Shown: positions 16,344 to 24,553 of the stretch, piece after piece
Position numbering within the stretch: the stretch's first letter is position 1
Layout: every line of letters starts with the position of its first letter
Source: Ignavibacteriales bacterium
GTDB lineage: Bacteria > Bacteroidota > Ignavibacteria > Ignavibacteriales > Ignavibacteriaceae
Reading direction: 5' to 3'
DNA: 64,000 bases
Assembly (NCBI GenBank): GCA_016707285.1
Contig: JADJIA010000003.1
Location: 62,001-126,000 of the forward strand
The notes under the pieces: generated by a model
What the model saw: only the letters and a program-made list of their open reading frames with translations
Database searches by the model: none
Told to the model about the DNA's origin: nothing
Made by a program: the position numbers and the translations under genes

Positions 16344-17645
16344 ATGTCCAATTCAGTTTTCAACCGGAGATTATATGGCGATCATAAACTCAAAAGAGTT
16401 ATCGGGAATTATTCACAAAAGAAGATTTATGTGGTAATTACCCTTCTGTTTTCTTTGTTATTTGTTTCATGCAAAGATGAAACCGGCGTAGGGGCACCAA
16501 CGACAAACTATTCTGATCAGGCAAAAAAGGTTCTTGAGGTTGCCCTTGATTCGATTAAAAAGGCTGATCCCGAGTACCCAGGGGGGCTTGCTCTTCAGGT
16601 GATTTATCCCGGAGGGCAGTTTTTCCAACAAACCGGATTTACAAATGCAGTTACTTCCACCACCCATTTCAGAGCTGCGAGCAACACAAAAACATTCACT
16701 TCTACAGCCATACTGCTATTACACCAAAGAGGACGGCTGAACATCAATCATAAAATTACAGATACGATTCCCGGAACAACGATGACTTATGTTCCCGAAG
16801 ATCAAAACTATGCGATTCCATTCAAAAACGAAATAACCATTTTACAGTTGTTGCAACACAGAGCGGGAGTTTTTGATGTGGCAAACGACATGATCCCTGA
16901 CAGTATAAGTGCATCTGTTCCTTATAAAAATGACTGGTACATGGAATATATCAAGGCGACAAACCCCACCCACACTTTCACTTTTGATGAGATGGTTGGA
17001 GTTGTAGCCACCACAGGGCTTTACTATTTCAGACCCGGAGCCGACTTTCACTACAGCAACACAGGCTATTCGATGCTCGGGAAAATTATTGAAAGAGTTT
17101 CGGGGAAATTATACGGGCAGTTTATAACAGATGAGATAATCAAACCGATGGGATTGATATCTTCCACCATGCCTGCGTTGGGAACCGACCGTGAACTTCC
17201 ACAACCATTTGTTCCGGGTTTTGTACACATTCCGGGAACTATTCAAAATGTAACAGTCTCCAACATCTCGGGAAATGTTGCAGAAGGTAATCTGATTACA
17301 ACTCCCTCCGATCTGGCATTGTTCATAAGAAAATTGATGAGGGGTGAAGGAGTTTTGTCCTCCAATCTGGTTTATTCAACCATGTTGAATTGTTTGCCTG
17401 CAACACCCGGTTCGTTATCCCTTTATGGATGTGGAGTGAACAATATCAACATGCTTGGATATGGACACACAGGTGCACATGAGGGGTATCTTTCTCAGAT
17501 GATCCATGACCCTGTAACTGATGTTACACTTGTCATTTACACAAATGGATGGGACCTGAGAGAGGGGATTAACTCGATAAGAGTTACGATGAATCACATG
17601 CAGGAGGCACTTTACAAAGTTAAAAGGATAGTGCTCACCAAATAG
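16344..17645 (+). CDS. Serine hydrolase of the beta-lactamase/DD-peptidase fold (lipoprotein)
   Basis: 433 residues. A membrane segment ends in a lipobox (LLFSLLFVSC, Cys at about 43), so the mature enzyme is a lipoprotein. The catalytic motifs of class C-like hydrolases are present: S-x-x-K in RAASNTKTFTS, Y-x-N in FHYSNTGYSMLG, and H-x-G in GYGHTGAHEG replacing KTG. Members cleave peptidoglycan peptides, esters or beta-lactams; the substrate cannot be told. The N-terminal extension before the helix is long. A ggag before an out-of-frame ATG at 16375 makes the exact start uncertain. A strong terminator follows. Confidence 0.85.
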   Translation: MSNSVFNRRLYGDHKLKRVIGNYSQKKIYVVITLLFSLLFVSCKDETGVGAPTTNYSDQAKKVLEVALDSIKKADPEYPGGLALQVIYPGGQFFQQTGFTNAVTSTTHFRAASNTKTFTSTAILLLHQRGRLNINHKITDTIPGTTMTYVPEDQNYAIPFKNEITILQLLQHRAGVFDVANDMIPDSISASVPYKNDWYMEYIKATNPTHTFTFDEMVGVVATTGLYYFRPGADFHYSNTGYSMLGKIIERVSGKLYGQFITDEIIKPMGLISSTMPALGTDRELPQPFVPGFVHIPGTIQNVTVSNISGNVAEGNLITTPSDLALFIRKLMRGEGVLSSNLVYSTMLNCLPATPGSLSLYGCGVNNINMLGYGHTGAHEGYLSQMIHDPVTDVTLVIYTNGWDLREGINSIRVTMNHMQEALYKVKRIVLTK

Positions 17646-17660
17646 TAATAAAATGAAATC

Positions 17661-17701
17661 ACCCCCGGGTTTTTGGTTGGGAATCCGGGGGTTCTGTTTT
17701 G
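17661..17701 (+). terminator. Rho-independent terminator after the serine hydrolase
   Basis: acccccgg ... ccgggggt stem (8 bp) with a T-rich right flank (tctgtttt). It begins 15 bp past the stop at 17645 and separates this gene from the next. Confidence 0.75.
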
Positions 17702-17754
17702 TTAACCTTCCTGTATTAAATTATGAACAGAATTTTAATATTTCCGGAGAACCG

Positions 17755-20073
17755 ATGCGAACAATTATTTTACTCCTCTCTTTTGTGATTACAATCTTTT
17801 CCCAGGCACCCGAGCTGAAGGTTGAACTAAAAAACACCTCCCAGGTTTATTGTGTGGCAGTTTCCGATGACGGTAAGTTTATGGCTACGGGAAGTGTCGG
17901 GAAGGTTTTTATTTGGGATCTGGAAGAGGGAAGACTTGTTCACTGCATTAAAAATCTCCTCTACCCCGTCTTTTCGATGGGATTCACCACCGATTCAAAA
18001 TCAATTCTCCTTGCTTTAGGGAACAATAATGTTGAGATGTGGGATATTGAAAGTTTCACAAAAACCACCACATTTTTTGGTCACAGTTACATGTTAAAAG
18101 ACCTGAAAGTTGGTAAAAACGGTAAATATTTTCTTTCTCTCGACTATAAAAACAAAATAATCCTTTGGGACATCAACAAAGGGAAAGCCCTGCGTGAGTT
18201 TGATCTTCCCGTTTCATTGGTGCACAGTGCCGATTTTTCGCCATCAGGGAAAGAATTAATAATTGGACAGATGGACGGGGAAATCCCCGTTATCGATCTT
18301 GCATCGGGGAAAACGGTCAAGTCGCTTAACAATAAAAAAATGTTGAGTGAAGATTACCGTCCCGGAATGTCTGAAGACAGCACAAGAATGTTGGCAGTGC
18401 GTGATTTTTCTTTGGGAAACAAGGTTCTTTCTGATGACAACAAAATAATCGCCTACCATGCCAATTTAGTCACATTGTGGGATATCGAATCAGGGGTCCA
18501 GGAGAAGTTTCTGCCGCTGAATTTCACTCCATCAAGATCGGTTGCGAATGAGAAATTGGACATCGCAGCTCTAAGAAACGGAAAAACTCTCAAATTTTAT
18601 GATTACAATAAAAACAGGATAATCGACTCGGCTTTTCTCTCCGGAAACGACTTTAATGCACTTGCAGTTCATCCCTCGGGGAAATATTTTTTAACGGGAG
18701 AGATGGATGGAAGTGTGAAGTTTTTTGAATCGCAGACAGGCAAGGAAGTGATGACACTTTTTGCTTTTGATTCAACCGACTGGGCAGTGGTTACTCCCAA
18801 AGGATATTTTGATGCATCACTGGGGGCGATGGGTCTGCTTTATTATGTTGATGGTCTCGATATTATTCCGCTTGAGGCATACTTCGAAAAATCGTATATC
18901 CCCACGCTTTTTAAGTCGATTGATGAAGGAAGAGAGATTGGCGGGGCTTCCGATAAAGGGGATCGTTTTACCAACATCATGGTGCCGCCGACAGTAAAAC
19001 TCTCGTCCCCCAATGCTTCCACTATTATCAGCGAACCCGAGGAACAGGTGGAAATTGAGATTTTTGATGAGGGAGGTGGAATTGATGAACTTAGATTGTA
19101 TCAAAATGGCAAGCTTATAGATGTAAAATATTACACTGACACAAAACCAAAAGCCGGCAATAAGATTGAAGTGTCGTTCACAGCTCAATTGGTCTCAGGG
19201 AACAACATCTTTAAGGCAAATGCATTTAGCAAGGGAAGACTTGAGGGGAAATCATCCCCGATCCTGGTGAAATTTAACGCTCCAAAACCTGCCTCAACTT
19301 TGTATATTCTGGCGACAGGAGTTGATAAATATGAAAACAGTAAATACAATTTAAAATATGCAAAAGCCGATGCTGTCTCTTTAAGTGGTGAAGTGGCCGG
19401 ATTAAAAAACAAGATATTTAAGGATGTGGTGGTGAAAACGCTGTTTGATGCAGATGCCACCATCAAAAATGTAAGGCTTGCTTTCGATGAAATTGTAGCA
19501 AAAGCAAAACCCGAGGATACATTTTTATTCTATTTCTCAGGACATGGTGCCACGGATGAAGTAACTGAAGGGGGAGAGAGTGAATTTTATTTTATACTGC
19601 ACGAGGTTCAACAGATTTATGGTGATGCAAAAGCAAGAGACCCGTTTGCCCTTTCAGGAAAGGAATTAAAAGAGTATTCGTTGAAGATAAAAGCCCAAAA
19701 ACAGTTGATTTTGATCGATGCCTGTCAGTCGGGTAAGGCACTGGAAAATTTTGCGATGAGGGGTCCCCAATCTGAAAAAGCGATAATTGATCTTTCAAAA
19801 AGCAGAGGGCTTTATATAATGGCAGCTTCAGAAGCCGACCAGACAGCAAAAGAGGTGAATGATCTTGGGCATGGAGTGTTCACTTATTCACTTATAGAGG
19901 GGCTGAAATGTGCAGCAGATTTCTTCGAAAAGGATGGAATCATTAATGTAAAAGAGTTGAATCTATTTGTCAACAAAAAAGTGAAAGAGATAGCGCGGAA
20001 ATATAACCTTACACCACAACGCCCCGTCAGTTGGGAATATCTGAACGACTTCCCTGTTAAGCTTTGTGAGTAA
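17755..20073 (+). CDS. Secreted WD40 repeat protein with caspase-like peptidase domain
   Basis: ATG 17755 has an SD-like ggag 6 nt upstream and gives a signal peptide (MRTIILLLSFVITIFSQA), better than an upstream in-frame ATG. 772 residues. Residues about 20-390 form WD40 blades (AVSDDGKFMATGS, VFIWDLEEG, IILWDINKG, VTLWDIESG). A beta-sandwich linker follows. The C14 caspase/metacaspase domain covers about 525-772 with the dyad His597 (FYFSGHGATDE) and Cys657 (LIDACQSGKA). Caspase-like enzymes cleave after basic or acidic residues. Most WD40-caspase fusions are cytosolic, so export into the periplasm is unusual; the target is unknown. No partner gene is adjacent. Confidence 0.9.
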   Translation: MRTIILLLSFVITIFSQAPELKVELKNTSQVYCVAVSDDGKFMATGSVGKVFIWDLEEGRLVHCIKNLLYPVFSMGFTTDSKSILLALGNNNVEMWDIESFTKTTTFFGHSYMLKDLKVGKNGKYFLSLDYKNKIILWDINKGKALREFDLPVSLVHSADFSPSGKELIIGQMDGEIPVIDLASGKTVKSLNNKKMLSEDYRPGMSEDSTRMLAVRDFSLGNKVLSDDNKIIAYHANLVTLWDIESGVQEKFLPLNFTPSRSVANEKLDIAALRNGKTLKFYDYNKNRIIDSAFLSGNDFNALAVHPSGKYFLTGEMDGSVKFFESQTGKEVMTLFAFDSTDWAVVTPKGYFDASLGAMGLLYYVDGLDIIPLEAYFEKSYIPTLFKSIDEGREIGGASDKGDRFTNIMVPPTVKLSSPNASTIISEPEEQVEIEIFDEGGGIDELRLYQNGKLIDVKYYTDTKPKAGNKIEVSFTAQLVSGNNIFKANAFSKGRLEGKSSPILVKFNAPKPASTLYILATGVDKYENSKYNLKYAKADAVSLSGEVAGLKNKIFKDVVVKTLFDADATIKNVRLAFDEIVAKAKPEDTFLFYFSGHGATDEVTEGGESEFYFILHEVQQIYGDAKARDPFALSGKELKEYSLKIKAQKQLILIDACQSGKALENFAMRGPQSEKAIIDLSKSRGLYIMAASEADQTAKEVNDLGHGVFTYSLIEGLKCAADFFEKDGIINVKELNLFVNKKVKEIARKYNLTPQRPVSWEYLNDFPVKLCE

Positions 20074-20080
20074 TTGAGTG

Positions 20081-20418
20081 GGATGGTTACGCGGATACCA
20101 CGGATTTGACACAGATTTCCACGGAGGGTAAGGAGACGCAGATACACGCAGATTAGATAGATTTTCGCAGAGGGTTTTGTAATAGTTACGCGGATACCAC
20201 GGATTACCACGGATTTTCACGGATGGGGAAGAAGTTCTAAACTTCCCTTTGCGTTCTTTGCGACCTCTGCGGTTTAATCCCTCTGTGTTCTCGGTGTGCT
20301 CTGTGGTTTTAAAATTTCCTTTGCGACCTTCGCGTCCTATGCGGTTAGCCCCTCTGTGTTCTCGGTGGTTTTAAACAATCCTTCGTGTCCTGTGCGACCT
20401 TTGCGGTTTTTAACTTAA
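20081..20418. repeat. Large composite intergenic repeat block
   Basis: Two ccacggat-type copies (20081-20127 and 20183-20228) surround an 'acgcagatacacgcagatta' element (20131-20172). From 20236 on there are alternating variants of 'tttgcgacctctgcggttt' and 'ccctctgtgttctcggtg'. No gene is visible in this 340-bp stretch. Confidence 0.75.
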
Positions 20419-20436
20419 TCACACAAAAATTTTATT

Positions 20437-20466
20437 TTGCAGATCGTGATAATATCCTTATTTTTG
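20437..20466 (+). promoter_or_regulatory. Bacteroidota-type promoter for the 54-residue gene
   Basis: TTG at 20437-20439, then 19 nt, then TATTTTTG at 20459-20466, which fits the -33 TTG / -7 TAnnTTTG consensus of the phylum exactly. The ATG is 28 bp downstream with ggag at 20481-20484. Confidence 0.6.
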
Positions 20467-20493
20467 TAGTCTTGATAAATGGAGAATTAAAAA

Positions 20494-20658
20494 ATGGCAA
20501 AAGTTCAATCCTTCGGTGATAAATCGAAAGGCAAGAAAAAAGATCCGTACACCTCAGTTAAGGTTATTAAATCTGTAAAGACTGAAAAAGGTTCGTTTAA
20601 GTTTAACGAAAAATTCGTAAAACTTGATGACATGTCAAAAGTAACGGATATAAAATAG
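20494..20658 (+). CDS. Small basic protein, 54 residues (DUF4295-like)
   Basis: MAKVQSFGDKSKGKKKDPYT, then VKVIKSVKTEKGSFKFNEKF and a short acidic tail (DDMSKVTDIK). It is highly basic at the N-terminus. The central 'VKVIKSVKTEKG..F' resembles the short DUF4295 proteins that Bacteroidota carry next to ribosomal-protein genes, but similarity is only partial. A ribosome- or RNA-associated role is inferred from charge and size. The gene has its own promoter, SD and terminator, which argues that it is real and expressed as a single-gene transcript. Confidence 0.75.
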   Translation: MAKVQSFGDKSKGKKKDPYTSVKVIKSVKTEKGSFKFNEKFVKLDDMSKVTDIK

Positions 20659-20667
20659 GTTTTGAAA

Positions 20668-20695
20668 AGCGCCCGACACCGGACGCTTTTTTTTT
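20668..20695 (+). terminator. Rho-independent terminator of the 54-residue gene
   Basis: Stem agcg(c)ccg / cgg(a)cgct with loop acac, then nine T. It starts 10 bp after the stop codon. Confidence 0.85.
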
Positions 20696-20704
20696 GATGG
20701 TTAT

Positions 20705-21195
20705 ATGCGTTCAGCAGAATACTGGATAAAAAACTTGATCTCCTTCCTCACCCCGAGGGAGGTTTCTTTAAAGAGAGTTATAGAAGTGATGAACTAATCT
20801 CTTCTGATGCTCTTCCGGATCGTTATAATTCCGCCCGTAGTTTCTCAACTCAAATCCACTTTATGCTTGTAAAGGGGAATCACTCTTCATTTCACCGTAT
20901 TAAATCCGATGAAACCTGGCACTTTTATGACGGTTCACCTGTAACTATATGGGTACTCTCTGAAATTGACGGATTAAGGGAGGTTACACTGGGACTTGAT
21001 GAAGAATCATTTCCTCAATTTACAGTTCCAAAAGGGTGTTGGTTTGCAGCTGAAGTTAAAGGGGATCGAGACTATTCTCTTGTTGGATGCTCTGTGGCAC
21101 CGGGGTTCGATTTTGCCGATTTTGAGATGGCAAAAAGGGAATCCCTCTATGAGAAATTCCCTTTTGAAATTGTTAAACGACTATCATTGCCTTAG
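20705..21195 (+). pseudogene. DUF985 cupin protein with a frameshift near its start
   Basis: ATG 20705 gives MRSAEYWIKN and then loses frame. Reading the A6 run 20728-20733 as A7 yields MRSAEYWIKKLDLLPHPEGG, FFKESYRSDE and then FMLVKGNHSSFHRIKSDETW, a full DUF985 cupin of about 163 residues. The cupin core has HFMLVKG..SSFHRI..DETWHFYDG and the C-terminal GCSVAPGFDFADFEMA. As read, the longest ATG-started frame (20863) lacks the first third. The function of DUF985 cupins is not established. It converges with the lipoprotein gene on the other strand. Confidence 0.8.
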
Positions 21196-21199
21196 TTTA

Positions 21200-21868
21200 T
21201 CAGGAAGCTACACTTTTCTTTTTTCTCTTCTTAATTAAGATAAATCCACCAACAGCAACCAACACCGCACCAACTGCAATGTAGATTGGCAGATAATTTG
21301 GCGGCTGTGGAGCAAAAGTTGCCTCGATATATTTGCCATCACCAATTTCATCATATCTAAACTCCCAGATGTATTCATCACCTTCTTGCCTGTGGGCGTT
21401 GTGAGTGATCATTTCTCCATCAAACTCAAAAATGAACTTTCTGAAGAAGAGTACTCTTGGATCGGGTTTTTCACCTGAAGGTCTTATATACTGCTGATAC
21501 TTCATCTGTCCGGGTGCCCCGTCTTCAAGGGAGATATCAAACATATTAAAAAGTTTGGTGTTATGCAGATCGCGGATGTTTTTAAACGAGATATTTATGT
21601 TAATCGTGAGGGCGTCACCCGAATCAATTTTTGTTTCGATTTTGTCAATTGTGAACAGAGTATCAAAAATTTCTTTTCGAATTTTTGCCGTATCAAATTC
21701 CTGTGCTATTGTCCGTCCTGTTTGAGAACCGGCAGGGAAGGCATAACCAAGTTTCATTGTTCCTGAGCCATCGCGGTTCAAAACTGTTTTTTGAGTGTAG
21801 TTAAGACAACCCGAAAGCATGCCACCAAAAAAAACAACTGTTGCAAAGAGAATAAAAATATTTTTCAT
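21200..21868 (-). CDS. Lipoprotein with C-terminal membrane helix (LppM/DUF3153-like)
   Basis: 222 residues. The signal peptide ends in a lipobox (VVFFGGMLSGC, Cys21). The lumenal domain begins LNYTQKTVLNRDGSGTMKLG, a beta-rich start seen in DUF3153/LppM-type lipoproteins. At the C-terminus is a second membrane helix (YIAVGAVLVAVGGFILI) and a basic tail (KKRKKKSVAS), so the protein is held at both ends. The role is unknown. It is followed upstream in the same direction by the ATP-grasp gene (9 bp gap), so both may be co-transcribed. Confidence 0.75.
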   Translation of the reverse strand: MKNIFILFATVVFFGGMLSGCLNYTQKTVLNRDGSGTMKLGYAFPAGSQTGRTIAQEFDTAKIRKEIFDTLFTIDKIETKIDSGDALTININISFKNIRDLHNTKLFNMFDISLEDGAPGQMKYQQYIRPSGEKPDPRVLFFRKFIFEFDGEMITHNAHRQEGDEYIWEFRYDEIGDGKYIEATFAPQPPNYLPIYIAVGAVLVAVGGFILIKKRKKKSVAS

Positions 21869-21877
21869 AGTTCGACT

Positions 21878-23107
21878 TTAATTTGATGCTTTGTTACCCA
21901 TTGGTACAAAATGGAAAAAATCGTTGTAAAATCTTTCCACATAAGAATTGAGCAATTTAGTGGTTCTGTCATATTTGGGTGAAGTGATTACCAATCCCGC
22001 GTGGAACTGTTTTTTCAGGCGCCAGACAACTTCAGGATCGTTGTAGGCATCCATGTCAGGATATTCCTGTTTTGCAAGGGAATTCAGCAGAGCGGCATAA
22101 TGTTTTTTCACTTTTGGGAGTTTATATTTTTCACCCGGTTCAAGTGTTTCAAGTTTTGCCCATTCTGCCCAGAGATTTAGTCCACTTGCAGCTTCAACGA
22201 GTTCAACGATGTTTGCACCTCCCACTCTGGCAGAGGTTTCGAGGAAGTAGAATTTTCCATCATTCCCTTTGATAAATTCAGTGTGGTTAACGCCTGTTTT
22301 CATTCCGAGAGCTTTCAGAACTCTGGCATTAATCTCAAATAGAGCTGTTTCATCTTCACTTCCATGTAAAACGGTTCTTGTTGTGAAAACTCTTCCCTGA
22401 TGGGCAACTTCGAGAGGGGGGAGCCCATAAATGCTACAGATGGCGAACTTAACTTCATAATCCTGCATTATCGTATCAACATGAAAAATATCACCGGGGA
22501 CAAATTTTTCCATCAAGTAATTCGACTGGTCGTCGCCCAATTGATGGATCACATCCCAGGCATGGGTTTTTGTTTCGAGTTTGATCATACCAATGGCGCC
22601 GGCTTGCATCCTTGGTTTCATAATATAGGGAGGATCAACTCTTTCCATAAAACTGTTAATTTCGGCATAATTGAGGACATGGATAAAATCTGGAACCAGA
22701 ACAGCTTCTTCTCTCGCTTTCATTCTCATAGAGAATTTGTCTCTGAAGTAACGCATTGTGGTTTCACCCATTCCCGGCACTCTCAGGTGTTCCCTTAGAG
22801 CAGCAGCCTTTTCCACATCAAAATCATCGAGAGCCACAATCTTATCAATTACAACATTTCTTGCGAGATAACTGACAGCTTTAATCAGGTCGGGGAGATG
22901 CCATTCTTTATTATTGTCGGGCATAAAATAGAGGTCATCGATGCTCTCTCTGGGCCATTGTTCATATTCGAGGCTTCGGGAAGTGACAAAAATTACATAC
23001 CAGCCCTGGTTATGGGCTGATTTAAGGAAGTCGATTCCTTTATAATAGCTCGATATGCAAAGAATTGTTTTTTTTCTTGATGATGACATTTTAGCTCCGT
23101 TTTTCAT
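21878..23107 (-). CDS. ATP-grasp domain enzyme
   Basis: 409 residues. An N-terminal nucleotide-binding-like domain (TILCISSYYKGIDFLKSAHN) is followed by an ATP-grasp fold: KFSMRMKAREEAVLVPDF, PYIMKPRMQAGAIGMIKL (the ATP-binding Lys), YLMEKFVPGDIFHVDTI, and the Mg2+-binding FYFLETSARVGGANIVELVE. ATP-grasp enzymes join a carboxylate to an amine or thiol through an acyl phosphate. The layout is like the biotin-carboxylase/L-amino-acid-ligase branch, but the substrate cannot be told. A second start (MSSSRKK, 23089) with GGAG upstream is as likely as the first. Confidence 0.85.
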   Translation of the reverse strand: MKNGAKMSSSRKKTILCISSYYKGIDFLKSAHNQGWYVIFVTSRSLEYEQWPRESIDDLYFMPDNNKEWHLPDLIKAVSYLARNVVIDKIVALDDFDVEKAAALREHLRVPGMGETTMRYFRDKFSMRMKAREEAVLVPDFIHVLNYAEINSFMERVDPPYIMKPRMQAGAIGMIKLETKTHAWDVIHQLGDDQSNYLMEKFVPGDIFHVDTIMQDYEVKFAICSIYGLPPLEVAHQGRVFTTRTVLHGSEDETALFEINARVLKALGMKTGVNHTEFIKGNDGKFYFLETSARVGGANIVELVEAASGLNLWAEWAKLETLEPGEKYKLPKVKKHYAALLNSLAKQEYPDMDAYNDPEVVWRLKKQFHAGLVITSPKYDRTTKLLNSYVERFYNDFFHFVPMGNKASN

Positions 23108-23239
23108 TTTTTCCTGATTTTAAAGATAATAGATTATTTGTGGAATTACAAAGGCATTTCCCCACAAATAATAGAGTTGAAAATCCCCCGAAAATTCTCT
23201 AATTTAAAGTCTATTTTGAAAAAATATCGGGAGAAAGAG

Positions 23240-24490
23240 ATGTTTGACCCTAAATATAATTACACGGTTGTTGATCGCTTTTTAAAGTATGTAAAAGTGG
23301 ACACACAATCAGATGATGAAGCAACAAAGTTTCCAACTACAGAAAAACAGTTGGATTTGTCAAGAATTCTTGTTGAGGAATTAAAAGAAATTGGCCTCGC
23401 TGATGCACACCTCAGCGAATATGGATATGTTTATGCAACACTTCCTTCCAACAGCACAAAGGATGTTCCGGTAATCGGATTTATTGCACATGTTGATACT
23501 TCGCCGGCAATCAGCGGTAAAGATGTAAAACCTGTAATTCATAAAAACTATCAGTGTAATGATATTGTTCTTCCGGGAGATCCTTCAAAAGTGATTCCTG
23601 TGGAAGAAAACCCCGAACTTAAAGGAATGCAGGGGTATGACATCATTACGACCGATGGGACCACTCTGCTTGGTGCAGATGACAAAGCCGGTATCGCTGA
23701 GATCATGGATGCTTTAACCTATCTCGTTGCCCACCCTGAAGTGAAACACGGAACCATAAAAATCTGTTTCACCCCTGATGAAGAAGTTGGCAGAGGGACT
23801 GAACATTTTGATGTTGAAGGTTTTGGCGCAAAATACGCATACACAATCGACGGTTCAACCCGTGGAGAAGTGGAAACAGAAACTTTTAGTGCAGATGCCG
23901 TTGTAATTACCATCCAGGGGAAAAATGTTCATCCCGGATATGCAAAAGGTAAGATGGTAAATTCTGTAAGAGTTGCTTCCCGTTTTATGGAGGCTCTTCC
24001 AAGGAACACGATGTGCCCCGAGACCACCGAAGGACGCGAAGGATATGTCCACTGTGTATCATTTAATGGAAACGAAGACAAAACAGTGATGAAATTCATC
24101 ATTCGCGATTTTGTTGACAGTAAATTAAAAGAGTACGAGAAATTCCTTGAAGGCATACTTGCAAATGTAGTTGCTGATTATCCCGATGCGAAGTATGAGT
24201 TCCAGGTTATTGAACAGTATAGAAATATGAAAAATATCCTCGATCAACACCCGGAAGTTGAAAAGAACGCATTGGAATCACTCAAAAGACTTGGAATAAA
24301 ACCAATTCAGTCGGCTATCAGAGGTGGAACAGATGGTTCGAGATTAAGCTTTATGGGATTGCCAACTCCAAATCTATTTGCGGGAGGACACAACTTCCAC
24401 GCAGCTACAGAGTGGGTGGCAATTCAGGATATGCAAATGTCTGTTCAGAATATCGTGACCCTTGCCAATGTCTGGGAGACAAACGCATAG
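23240..24490 (+). CDS. pepT: Peptidase T (tripeptide aminopeptidase)
   Basis: 416 residues from ATG 23240, which has gggaga 7 nt upstream; an earlier in-frame ATG at 23138 adds an unlikely leader. M20 family metal sites: HVDTSPA (His84), GADDKAGIAEIM, PDEEVGRGTEHFD, TIDGS and, at the C-terminus, GGTDGSRLSFMGLPTPNLFA and GGHNFH. The enzyme removes the N-terminal residue from tripeptides in the cytoplasm using two Zn2+. Length and motifs match the family closely. It converges with the sigma-like gene on a shared terminator. Confidence 0.95.
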   Translation: MFDPKYNYTVVDRFLKYVKVDTQSDDEATKFPTTEKQLDLSRILVEELKEIGLADAHLSEYGYVYATLPSNSTKDVPVIGFIAHVDTSPAISGKDVKPVIHKNYQCNDIVLPGDPSKVIPVEENPELKGMQGYDIITTDGTTLLGADDKAGIAEIMDALTYLVAHPEVKHGTIKICFTPDEEVGRGTEHFDVEGFGAKYAYTIDGSTRGEVETETFSADAVVITIQGKNVHPGYAKGKMVNSVRVASRFMEALPRNTMCPETTEGREGYVHCVSFNGNEDKTVMKFIIRDFVDSKLKEYEKFLEGILANVVADYPDAKYEFQVIEQYRNMKNILDQHPEVEKNALESLKRLGIKPIQSAIRGGTDGSRLSFMGLPTPNLFAGGHNFHAATEWVAIQDMQMSVQNIVTLANVWETNA

Positions 24491-24524
24491 ATTACTAAGC
24501 TGTTTTCAGATAATTTGACTTTAG

Positions 24525-24553
24525 AGGCTGCCTTAGATGGCAGCCTTTTTTTT
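24525..24553. terminator. Bidirectional terminator between pepT and the sigma-like gene
   Basis: Perfect 8-bp stem aggctgcc / ggcagcct with loop ttagat and eight T on the right. The leftward gene's stop (24533-24535) lies inside the loop, so its last codons form the left arm of the hairpin. It serves pepT clearly; read leftward, the A/T flank is weaker. Confidence 0.8.

Noticed and set aside
20236..20418. rRNA or structured RNA in the G/C-rich intergenic text
   Set aside because: The text consists of alternating short degenerate units (tttgcgacctctgcggttt type) without conserved rRNA segments or stable long-range pairing.
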